64,000 nucleotides of DNA from contig NZ_VDFU01000002.1 in assembly GCF_006152115.1 (NCBI RefSeq), positions 124,001-188,000 of the forward strand, given 5' to 3'. Source of the DNA: Rubellimicrobium rubrum. GTDB taxonomy: Bacteria > Pseudomonadota > Alphaproteobacteria > Rhodobacterales > Rhodobacteraceae. Below the pieces are notes generated by a model. The model made no database searches, had not been told where the DNA came from, and saw only the letters and a list, made by a program, of their open reading frames with translations. How positions within the stretch are numbered: position 1 is the first letter of the stretch; every line of letters starts with the position of its first letter. A program made the translations under genes and the position numbers. Shown piece by piece: positions 57,199 to 64,000 of the stretch.

Positions 57199-57219
57199 AT
57201 CGACCAACGAAAGGTCGAT
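57199..57219. promoter_or_regulatory. Perfect inverted repeat before fdsG
   Basis: ATCGACC (57199-57205) and GGTCGAT (57213-57219) flank AACGAAA. It lies 12 bp after the LysR stop and 54 bp before the fdsG ATG. It could be the LysR operator or a hairpin after the LysR gene. It lacks a T-run, which favours an operator. Confidence 0.5.
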
Positions 57220-57273
57220 CTTGATTCCGGATGAAAATGCGGCAAGACGGGCGGCAGCCAATCGGGAGCCCCC

Positions 57274-57732
57274 ATGCTCGACACAGCCGACTTCTCTTCG
57301 CGCCTGCAGGAAATCATCGCCGCTCACCTGCCCATGGAAGGGCCGCTGCTGCCCATCCTGCATGCCGTGCAGGCCGAGTGGGGGCATATCCCCGAGCCTG
57401 CGGTCCCCGTCATCGCCAACGCGCTGAACCTGGGCCGGGCCGAGGTGCATGGGGTCGTGACCTTCTATCACGATTTCCGCGCGGTGCAGGCCGGGGCGAC
57501 GGTCATCAAGGTCTGCGCCGCCGAGGCGTGCCAGGCCCAGGGCGGGCGCGATCTCGTGCAGGCGACGCTGCGGGCCTTTGGGCTCAAGGATTTTGGGACC
57601 ACGCTGGACGGCCGCGTGACGGTCGAGCCGATCTACTGCCTGGGCCTGTGCGCCTGCGGGCCGGCGGCCATCGTGGGCGAGCGGCTGGTGGGCCGGGCCT
57701 CGGTCGAACGCATTCAGGAGGCCGCGCAATGA
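57274..57732 (+). CDS. fdsG: NAD-dependent formate dehydrogenase gamma subunit FdsG
   Basis: A 152-residue NuoE-like subunit binding one [2Fe-2S] cluster through Cys81, Cys86, Cys122 and Cys126 (CAAEACQAQG and YCLGLCACGP). It is part of the soluble, O2-tolerant FdsABG complex that oxidises formate to CO2 and reduces NAD+. It starts the operon, and fdsB overlaps its stop by ATGA. GGGAG lies 5 bases before the ATG. Confidence 0.93.
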   Translation: MLDTADFSSRLQEIIAAHLPMEGPLLPILHAVQAEWGHIPEPAVPVIANALNLGRAEVHGVVTFYHDFRAVQAGATVIKVCAAEACQAQGGRDLVQATLRAFGLKDFGTTLDGRVTVEPIYCLGLCACGPAAIVGERLVGRASVERIQEAAQ

Positions 57733-59255
57733 AGGTCTATGTGCCCCGCGACGCCGCCGCCCGGTCCCTGGGATCGGATCAGGTGGCTCATGCGGTGATC
57801 CTGGAAGCCTCGCGCCGCGGCGTGTCGGTCGATCTGGTGCGGAACGGGTCGCGCGGCATGGTGTGGCTGGAGCCCATGGTCGAGATCGAGACCGCCGAGG
57901 GGCGCACCGCGTTCGGGCCGATGACGCCCGCCGACGTGCCCGCGCTGTTCGACGCACCCGCCAAGCATCCCAAGGCGCTGGGGCCGGTGGACCAGATCCC
58001 GTGGTTCGCGCGTCAGACCCGCCTGACCTTTGCCCGCGTGGGCCTGATCGACCCACTGTCGCTGGCCGACTACGAGGCGCATGGCGGCCTGTCGGGCCTG
58101 CGCCGCGCGCTGGAAATGGACGGCGACGCCCAGATCGACGAGATGAAGCTGTCGGGCCTCCGGGGCCGGGGCGGGGCGGGCTTTCCCACCGGCATCAAGT
58201 GGGACACCGTGCGGCTGGCCCATGCGGACCAGAAGTATATCGTCTGCAACGCCGACGAAGGCGACTCGGGCACCTTTGCCGACCGGATGCTGATGGAGGG
58301 CGACCCTTTCACCCTGATCGAGGGCATGGCCATCGCGGGCGTCACCGTGGGGGCGACCAAGGGCTACGTCTACATCCGCTCGGAGTACCCGGACGCGATC
58401 TTCCAGATGACCGAGGCGATCCGCATCGCCCGGCTGAACAAGCTGCTGGGCCCGATGCTGCTGGGCACCGGCCCCGCCTTCGACATGGAGGTGCGCGTCG
58501 GCGCCGGGGCCTATGTCTGCGGGGAGGAGACGTCGCTTCTCAATTCTCTGGAAGGCAAGCGCGGGACTGTGCGCGCCAAGCCCCCCCTGCCCGCGCTGCA
58601 TGGGCTGTTCGGCAAGCCCACGGTGGTCAACAACGTGATCTCGCTCGCCACCGTGCCGTGGATCTTTGCCAATGGCGCGCAGGCCTACAAGGACTTCGGG
58701 CTGGGCCGGTCGCGCGGGACGATCCCGCTGCAGATCGCCGGGAACGTGAAGCGCGGCGGGCTGTTCGAGACGGCCTTCGGCATGTCCCTGGGCGAGATCG
58801 TCGAGGAGGTCGGCGGCGGCACCGCGTCGGGCCGCCCCGTCAAGGCGGTGCAGGTCGGCGGCCCCCTGGGCGCCTACTTCCCGGCCTCCAAGTTTGCGAC
58901 TCCGTTCGGGTATGAGGAGTTCGACGGTCAGGGCGGGCTCATCGGCCATGCCGGGGTCGTGGTCTTCGACGACGGCGTGGACATGCTCCAGCAGGCCCGC
59001 TTTGCCATGGAGTTCTGCGCCGTCGAATCCTGCGGCAAGTGTACCCCCTGCCGCATCGGCGCGGTCCGGGGCGTGGAGACCATCGACCGCATCGCCCAGG
59101 GGGACGCCGCGGCAATGCCGCTGCTGGTCGATCTGTGCGACACGATGCGGGACGGATCGCTTTGCGCCCTTGGCGGGTTCACCCCTTACCCGGTGATGTC
59201 GGCACTGACCCACTTCCCCGACGACTTCGCCCGCATGAAGGAGGCTGCCGAATGA
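57729..59255 (+). CDS. fdsB: NAD-dependent formate dehydrogenase beta subunit FdsB
   Basis: A 508-residue NuoF-like diaphorase subunit holding FMN, the NAD site and one [4Fe-4S] cluster. A thioredoxin-like N-terminal region (1-110) precedes the NuoF part. The FMN/NAD loop is LRGRGGAGFPTGIKW (about 144-158), and the cluster ligands appear in CAVESCGKCTPCRIG (about 429-443) and GSLCALGGF near 480. The start at 57729 follows from the ATGA overlap with fdsG. The DUF4287 gene overlaps its end. Confidence 0.93.
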   Translation: MKVYVPRDAAARSLGSDQVAHAVILEASRRGVSVDLVRNGSRGMVWLEPMVEIETAEGRTAFGPMTPADVPALFDAPAKHPKALGPVDQIPWFARQTRLTFARVGLIDPLSLADYEAHGGLSGLRRALEMDGDAQIDEMKLSGLRGRGGAGFPTGIKWDTVRLAHADQKYIVCNADEGDSGTFADRMLMEGDPFTLIEGMAIAGVTVGATKGYVYIRSEYPDAIFQMTEAIRIARLNKLLGPMLLGTGPAFDMEVRVGAGAYVCGEETSLLNSLEGKRGTVRAKPPLPALHGLFGKPTVVNNVISLATVPWIFANGAQAYKDFGLGRSRGTIPLQIAGNVKRGGLFETAFGMSLGEIVEEVGGGTASGRPVKAVQVGGPLGAYFPASKFATPFGYEEFDGQGGLIGHAGVVVFDDGVDMLQQARFAMEFCAVESCGKCTPCRIGAVRGVETIDRIAQGDAAAMPLLVDLCDTMRDGSLCALGGFTPYPVMSALTHFPDDFARMKEAAE

Positions 59256-59470
59256 CCGACACGGTGAAAGGCCCCGCCTCCTACTTCCCCTCCATCGAGG
59301 CGAAGTACGGCCATCCCGTCGCCCACTGGCTGGACCTGATCGAGGGCCAGACGGACAAGCCCCACATGCAGATCGTGACCTGGCTCAAGACCGAGCACGG
59401 GCTTGGCCACGGCCATGCCAACGCTCTTGTCGCCCATGCCCTCGCCGCCCGGAAGGAATCCGCGTCATGA
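59252..59470 (+). CDS. DUF4287-domain small protein within the fds operon
   Basis: A 72-residue soluble protein with the DUF4287 signature WLKTEHGLGHGHANALVAHA (about 44-63), preceded by SYFPSIEAKYGHPVAHWLDL. DUF4287 proteins have no established function. It overlaps both fdsB (ATGA, 59252) and fdsA (ATGA, 59467), so it is certainly co-translated with the formate dehydrogenase subunits. It replaces nothing known in the Rhodobacter fds operon (fdsG, B, A, C, D), so an accessory or assembly role for FDH is an inference. Confidence 0.85.
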   Translation: MTDTVKGPASYFPSIEAKYGHPVAHWLDLIEGQTDKPHMQIVTWLKTEHGLGHGHANALVAHALAARKESAS

Positions 59471-62388
59471 AGGACTTCATCATCCCCGGCCTGGACGGCG
59501 CGCCCGCCTTTTCGGACCGCGACTTCGGCACGCCCGAGCGGCATTCCCACAGGACGGTCACGCTGACCATCGACGGCTTCGAGGTGTCGGTGCCCGAGGG
59601 CACGTCGATCATGCGGGCGTCGAACACGCTCGGCATCGCCATCCCCAAGCTTTGCGCCACCGACAACATGGAGGCCTGGGGCTCGTGCCGGCTCTGTGCC
59701 GTTGAGGTCGAGGGGCGGCGCGGCACGCCCGCCTCCTGCACCACGCCGGTCACGCCGGGCATGGTCGTCCACACCCAGACCGCAAAGCTGGAAAAGCTGC
59801 GGCGCGGGGTGATGGAGCTGTACATCTCGGACCACCCGCTCGACTGCCTGACCTGCGCGGCCAACGGCGATTGCGAGTTGCAGGACATGGCCGGCGCCGT
59901 GGGCCTGCGCGACGTGCGCTACGAGGCGCCCGTGGGCGGCGGGATGGAGAACCACTTCCTGCGCCGCGACGCGACGGGCGCGCCGAACCCGGAATGGCTG
60001 CCCAAGGACGATTCCAACCCGTATTTCACCTATGACCCGGCCAAGTGCATCGTCTGCTCGCGTTGCGTCCGCGCCTGCGAGGAGGTGCAGGGCACATTCG
60101 CGCTGACGATCGAAGGGCGGGGCTTCGATTCTCGCGTCTCGGCGGGGATGTCGGGCGACACCTTCCTGTCGTCGGACTGCGTGTCCTGCGGCGCCTGCGT
60201 GCAGGCCTGCCCGACCGCGACCCTGCAGGAAAAGTCGGTCATCGCCATCGGCACCCCCGACCGCAAGGTGATCACGACCTGCGCCTATTGCGGCGTGGGC
60301 TGCTCCTTCGAGGCGGAGATGCGGGGCGACACGGTGGTCCGCATGACCCCCTGGAAGCACGGCAAGGCCAACCGGGGCCATAGCTGCGTCAAGGGCCGCT
60401 TCGCTTGGGGCTACGCCACCCACAAGGACCGCATCCTGGAGCCGATGATCCGCGAAAGCATCACCGACCCCTGGGAGGTCGTGAGCTGGGACGAGGCGAT
60501 CACCTTTGCCGCGACCAGGATGCGCGACATCCAGGCCCGCCACGGCGTGAAGGCCATCGGCGGCATCACCTCCTCGCGCTGCACCAACGAGGAAACCTAC
60601 CTCGTCCAGAAGATGATCCGCGCGGTGTTCGGCAACAACAACACCGACACCTGCGCCCGCGTCTGCCATTCACCCACCGGCTATGGCCTGGGCCGGGCCT
60701 TCGGGACCTCGGCGGGGACGCAGGACTTCGACTCGGTCGAGCATACGGACGTCGTGATCGTCATCGGGGCCAATCCGACGGACGGGCACCCGGTCTTTGC
60801 GAGCCGCCTCAAGAAGCGGCTGCGCGAGGGCGCGAAGCTCATCGTCATCGACCCGCGCCGGACCGACCTCGTGCGGTCGCCGCATGTGGAGGCCGCGCAT
60901 CACCTGCCGCTGCGGCCGGGCACCAACGTCGCGGTCGTGACCGCGCTGGCTCATGTGATCGTGACCCAGGGGCTTTACGACGAAGCCTTCATCCGCGAGC
61001 GCTGCGACTGGGACGAGTTCCAGCACTACGCCGAGTTCGTGGCCCAGGACCGTCACTCGCCCGAGGCCATCGCCATGCTGACCGGCGTGGACCCCAACGA
61101 GCTGCGCGCCGCCGCGCGTCTGTTCGCCCGGGGCGGCAACGGGGCGATCTACTACGGGCTGGGCGTGACCGAGCACAGCCAGGGCTCGACCACCGTCATG
61201 GGCATTGCCAACCTTGCCATGCTGACGGGGAACCTCGGGCGGCCGGGCGTGGGCGTGAACCCGCTGCGCGGGCAGAACAACGTCCAGGGCGCCTGCGACA
61301 TGGGAAGCTTCCCGCACGAGTTGCCGGGCTACCGCCATGTCAGCCAGGATTCAACCCGCGAGGTGTTCGAGAAGCTTTGGGGCGCGGTGCTGGACCGTGA
61401 ACCGGGCCTGCGGATCCCCAACATGCTGGACGCCGCCGTCGAGGGGACGTTCAAGGGGCTGTACGTGCAAGGCGAGGACATCCTCCAGTCCGACCCGGAC
61501 ACCAAGCATGTCTCGGCGGGTCTGGCCGCGATGGAATGCGTGATCGTGCAGGACCTGTTCCTGAACGAAACGGCGAACTACGCCCATGTCTTCCTGCCGG
61601 GCAGCACGTTCCTTGAAAAGGACGGCACCTTCACCAACGCCGAGCGGCGCATCAACCGCGTCCGCCGGGTGATGATGCCCAAGAACGGCTATGCCGACTG
61701 GGAGGTGACGCAGCTTCTGGCCAATGCCATGGGCGCGGGCTGGACCTACACGCATCCCAGCCAGGTCATGGACGAGATCGCGGCCACCACGCCGACCTTT
61801 GCCGGCGTCTCCTACGAGTTCCTGGAAGAGCGCGGCTCGGTCCAGTGGCCCTGCAACGAGCTGCACCCCGAAGGCACGCCGATCATGCATGTGGACGGCT
61901 TCATGCGGGGCCGGGGACGGTTCATCGTCACCGAATACGTGGCCACGGACGAACGGACCGGCCCGCGCTTTCCGCTGCTGCTGACCACCGGGCGCATCCT
62001 GTCGCAGTACAACGTCGGCGCGCAGACCCGGCGGACGGATAACGTCGTCTGGCACGACCAGGACGTGCTGGAGATCCACCCCCACGATGCCGAGGTCCGG
62101 GGCGTCAAGGAGGGCGACTGGGTCCGGCTCGCCTCGCGGGCGGGGGAGACGTCGTTGCGGGCGCTCATCACCGACCGCGTATCACCTGGGGTTGTATATA
62201 CCACCTTCCACCATCCCGATACGCAGGCTAACGTCATCACCACGGACTTTTCGGATTGGGCGACGAATTGCCCCGAATACAAGGTGACGGCCGTGCAGGT
62301 GGCTTTGACGAACGGACCTTCGGAATGGCAGGTGGATTACGCCGGACAGGCGGAGCAGTCCCGGCGGATCCTGCCGGCTGCCGAGTAG
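59467..62388 (+). CDS. fdsA: NAD-dependent formate dehydrogenase alpha subunit FdsA (Mo)
   Basis: A 973-residue catalytic subunit carrying bis-MGD molybdenum and five Fe-S clusters. A [2Fe-2S] is bound by Cys63, 74, 77 and 91; a His-Cys3 [4Fe-4S] by His123, Cys127, 130 and 136; two ferredoxin clusters by Cys194/197/200/204 and 238/241/244/248; and the cluster near Mo by Cys272/275/279/307. The active-site Cys400-His401 (ARVCHSPTGYG) shows a Cys, not a selenocysteine enzyme. The C-terminal molydopterin-dinucleotide domain is complete. It oxidises formate; electrons pass to FdsB and NAD+. Confidence 0.95.
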   Translation: MKDFIIPGLDGAPAFSDRDFGTPERHSHRTVTLTIDGFEVSVPEGTSIMRASNTLGIAIPKLCATDNMEAWGSCRLCAVEVEGRRGTPASCTTPVTPGMVVHTQTAKLEKLRRGVMELYISDHPLDCLTCAANGDCELQDMAGAVGLRDVRYEAPVGGGMENHFLRRDATGAPNPEWLPKDDSNPYFTYDPAKCIVCSRCVRACEEVQGTFALTIEGRGFDSRVSAGMSGDTFLSSDCVSCGACVQACPTATLQEKSVIAIGTPDRKVITTCAYCGVGCSFEAEMRGDTVVRMTPWKHGKANRGHSCVKGRFAWGYATHKDRILEPMIRESITDPWEVVSWDEAITFAATRMRDIQARHGVKAIGGITSSRCTNEETYLVQKMIRAVFGNNNTDTCARVCHSPTGYGLGRAFGTSAGTQDFDSVEHTDVVIVIGANPTDGHPVFASRLKKRLREGAKLIVIDPRRTDLVRSPHVEAAHHLPLRPGTNVAVVTALAHVIVTQGLYDEAFIRERCDWDEFQHYAEFVAQDRHSPEAIAMLTGVDPNELRAAARLFARGGNGAIYYGLGVTEHSQGSTTVMGIANLAMLTGNLGRPGVGVNPLRGQNNVQGACDMGSFPHELPGYRHVSQDSTREVFEKLWGAVLDREPGLRIPNMLDAAVEGTFKGLYVQGEDILQSDPDTKHVSAGLAAMECVIVQDLFLNETANYAHVFLPGSTFLEKDGTFTNAERRINRVRRVMMPKNGYADWEVTQLLANAMGAGWTYTHPSQVMDEIAATTPTFAGVSYEFLEERGSVQWPCNELHPEGTPIMHVDGFMRGRGRFIVTEYVATDERTGPRFPLLLTTGRILSQYNVGAQTRRTDNVVWHDQDVLEIHPHDAEVRGVKEGDWVRLASRAGETSLRALITDRVSPGVVYTTFHHPDTQANVITTDFSDWATNCPEYKVTAVQVALTNGPSEWQVDYAGQAEQSRRILPAAE

Positions 62389-62398
62389 GAGGGTGCCC

Positions 62399-63262
62399 GT
62401 GGTCCCGGGCGTGATCTCGGGCATGATCCCGGCCTCGGCCCCCACGGCGCGGGTGCGCGCCGTGACGCCGGATGGGCTGCAGGCCTCGCGCACCCTGCCC
62501 GAGGAGACGCCGATCGCGCTGGTCTACAACGGCGGGACGCAGGCCGTGATGATGGCGACGCCCGCCGACATCGTGGACTTTGCCCTGGGCTTCACCCTGT
62601 CCGAAGGGATCGCCCCGCATTACGACCTGCCCGATGTGGAGGTGATGGCCCACGACACCCCGTCAGGACCCGGCATCGAGGCCCGCATGTGGCTGCCGCC
62701 CGAGGCCGAGCGGGCGCTCCGGTCACGCCGCCGCGCCAGCGTGGGACCGGTGGGCTGCGGCCTGTGCGGGATCGATTCGCTGGCCCAGGCCTTGCGGCCC
62801 CTGCCCGTTTTGCCCGAAGCCTATGCGGGCCTAACTACCGCCGACGTGAAGTTCGCCCTGGGCGAGCTGCGCGACTGGCAGCCGCTCCATGACGAGACGC
62901 GGGCTGTCCATGCTGCCGGGTTCTGGCAGCCGGGGAACGGCATCCTCATCGCCCGCGAGGATGTGGGCCGGCACAATGCGCTCGACAAGCTGATCGGGGC
63001 TTTGGCGCGGGCCCGCATCGACCCGGCGATGGGGGCCATCGCGCTGACCTCTCGGCTGTCGGTCGAGATGATCCAGAAGACGGTCATGGCAGGCTGCCCG
63101 ACGCTGATCGCCGTGTCCGCGCCCACCGCGCGGGCCGTACGGATCGCGGACGAGGCAAACCTGACCATTGCATCCACCTCACGCGGGGAGGTGCAGGTCT
63201 TCACCCATCCCCGCCGCATCGTCACCCGCCGCCGCAGGGAGGGGCCCCGCTTTGTCCGCTGA
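62399..63262 (+). CDS. fdhD: Formate dehydrogenase sulfurtransferase FdhD (FdsC)
   Basis: A 287-residue accessory protein that delivers sulfur to the bis-MGD cofactor before insertion into FdsA. The CGLCG cysteine motif is at 120-124 and the C-terminal nucleotide-binding part is intact (DVGRHNALDKLIG, SVEMIQKTVMAGCP). The GTG at 62399 lies 6 bases after AGGAGG, the best-spaced start; a GTG at 62393 would touch the ribosome site. fdsD begins within its end. Confidence 0.92.
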   Translation: MVPGVISGMIPASAPTARVRAVTPDGLQASRTLPEETPIALVYNGGTQAVMMATPADIVDFALGFTLSEGIAPHYDLPDVEVMAHDTPSGPGIEARMWLPPEAERALRSRRRASVGPVGCGLCGIDSLAQALRPLPVLPEAYAGLTTADVKFALGELRDWQPLHDETRAVHAAGFWQPGNGILIAREDVGRHNALDKLIGALARARIDPAMGAIALTSRLSVEMIQKTVMAGCPTLIAVSAPTARAVRIADEANLTIASTSRGEVQVFTHPRRIVTRRRREGPRFVR

Positions 63263-63476
63263 CGTCCAGAAGCTTGTCCGGATGGCGAACCAGATCGCCA
63301 CCTTCTTTGCCACCCAGCCCGGCGACACCCAGGCCGCCGAGGTGGCGGGCCATCTCAAGGCCTTTTGGGAGCCGCGGATGCTGACCGCGCTTTATGGCCA
63401 TGTGGAGGCGGGGGGCGAGGGTCTCTCGCCGCTGGTGCTCAGGGCCGTGGAACGGCTTCGGCAACCCGCCGCCTGA
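63252..63476 (+). CDS. fdsD: Formate dehydrogenase delta subunit FdsD
   Basis: A 74-residue FdsD protein, an accessory subunit needed for mature Fds-type formate dehydrogenase. Recognised by VQKLVRMANQIATFFATQPG and AAEVAGHLKAFWEPRM. The start is TTG at 63252 with GGGAGGGG upstream, 11 bp inside fdhD. Its 3' end overlaps the opposite PAP2 gene by 38 bp. Confidence 0.88.
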   Translation: MSADVQKLVRMANQIATFFATQPGDTQAAEVAGHLKAFWEPRMLTALYGHVEAGGEGLSPLVLRAVERLRQPAA

Positions 63477-64000
63477 CGTCGCGGAGCGGCTCGATCCGGT
63501 CGAGGGCGTGCAGGGTCACGTCCAGCGCCGGCGCGACCTGCGGCCAGAGACGATCCACCGCGGCCTCGGCCGCCACGCCGATCAGCGCGCCCGCCGCAAT
63601 GTCCGATGGATAATGCGCGCAGCGCGGAATCTGGATGGCAGCGATAGACGCAGCTGCGCCATAGCACGGCATTGCCGCGCCGGGATAGACCCTCGCCATC
63701 GCGCGGGCCGCAGAGACGGCGTCGGCGGTATGCCCCGAGGGGAAGGAGCTGAATGGGCCGTCCGTCGATCCCATCAGGCCCGTCTCATAGCGCCCTTCGT
63801 CGGCCAGCACATGCGGCCGGGTGCGGACCACGGTTCTCTTGATGGCGGTTTTGATGGCGGTCGCCAGGGCCACGGAGGCCAGGAGACGCGCCCCAGCCTC
63901 GGCCACGCGCCGGTCGCCGGACAGGAGACCCCCGGCCAGCGTGACCGCGCCCAGCGCGAGCATGGGGGGCTGGTCGGCGACCTCGCTCAGATGGCCAAGG
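63439..64000 (-). CDS. PAP2-family phosphatase (partial)
   Basis: The C-terminal ~186 residues of a phosphatidic-acid-phosphatase-like membrane protein; the frame runs past base 64000 with GHLSEVADQPPM before the first visible Met, so the N-terminus is outside. The phosphatase motifs are KRTVVRTRP (motif 1), FPSGHTAD (motif 2) and CAHYPSDIAAG (motif 3). In motif 3 the usual Arg six residues before the His is Gln (IQIPRCAH), a possible loss or weakening of activity. It probably hydrolyses lipid phosphates at the inner membrane. The end overlaps fdsD. Confidence 0.85.
   Translation of the reverse strand, partial: LGHLSEVADQPPMLALGAVTLAGGLLSGDRRVAEAGARLLASVALATAIKTAIKRTVVRTRPHVLADEGRYETGLMGSTDGPFSSFPSGHTADAVSAARAMARVYPGAAMPCYGAAASIAAIQIPRCAHYPSDIAAGALIGVAAEAAVDRLWPQVAPALDVTLHALDRIEPLRDVRRRVAEAVPRP

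Noticed and set aside
57231-57728. Longer N-terminus for FdsB starting at 57231
   Set aside because: It would be out of frame through all of fdsG; the ATGA at 57729 gives the standard FdsB N-terminus.

Overview
The window is GC-rich, densely packed alphaproteobacterial chromosome, most likely Rhodobacteraceae. The reasons are the overall gene set (CbtB/CbtA cobalt uptake with a cobalamin riboswitch and aerobic CobN, phosphatidylcholine synthase, an Fds-type soluble NAD-dependent formate dehydrogenase, a DenD-like dehydrogenase, TamA/TamB and EF-P/EpmA) and the strong G/C bias at codon third positions. The genus cannot be fixed from the sequence alone. I see no rRNA, tRNA, insertion sequence, integrase, phage gene or CRISPR array. 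The region looks like core plus metabolic accessory genome, not an island.

Region by region: (1) 1-6.2 kb is a carbohydrate uptake and hydrolysis cluster on the minus strand: a GH78 alpha-L-rhamnosidase-like enzyme, a sugar-binding protein and two permeases (the second truncated by the window edge). It diverges from a LacI-type repressor, with a direct repeat between them as candidate operator. (2) 6.2-13.3 kb holds an HWE-family sensor kinase, a small LpxB-N-like membrane protein, methionine aminopeptidase and Smc. (3) 13.4-22.8 kb is a cobalt/cobalamin block: cobalamin riboswitch, cbtB, cbtA, a DUF1636 protein (antisense), cobW, a GNAT, a small antisense gene, cobN, a second GNAT, a third GNAT fused in frame to cobO, and a His-rich CDF metal exporter. 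(4) 22.8-30 kb is metabolic: a ThDP enzyme, a split MnmC pair (FAD oxidase and MnmD methyltransferase, divergent), a DMT exporter, a 2-hydroxyacid dehydrogenase, a DenD-like dehydrogenase and an SDR. (5) 30-33.5 kb has a capsule-export KpsE-like protein and a serralysin-like RTX metalloprotease. (6) 33.5-39.3 kb is translation: efp, epmA and ileS, the last with an in-frame upstream reading frame. (7) 39.3-49.9 kb covers envelope and RNA functions: DMT permease, outer-membrane barrel, pcs, truA, tamA, tamB and kptA. (8) 49.9-55.5 kb is a complete oligopeptide ABC operon (oppABCDF-like). (9) 55.7-63.5 kb has a hemerythrin protein, a LysR regulator and the formate dehydrogenase operon fdsG-fdsB-DUF4287-fdsA-fdhD-fdsD. 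(10) The last 0.5 kb is the C-terminal part of a PAP2 phosphatase.

Genes are often coupled by 4-bp ATGA/GTGA/TTGA overlaps, and GTG/TTG starts are common. The observations most worth following are: three GNAT acetyltransferases woven into the cobalamin cluster, one as an uninterrupted GNAT-CobO reading frame; a DUF4287 gene coupled between fdsB and fdsA; a perfect inverted repeat in front of fdsG; the split MnmC pair; about 130 in-frame codons running into ileS; and near-identical tandem repeats inside TamB.
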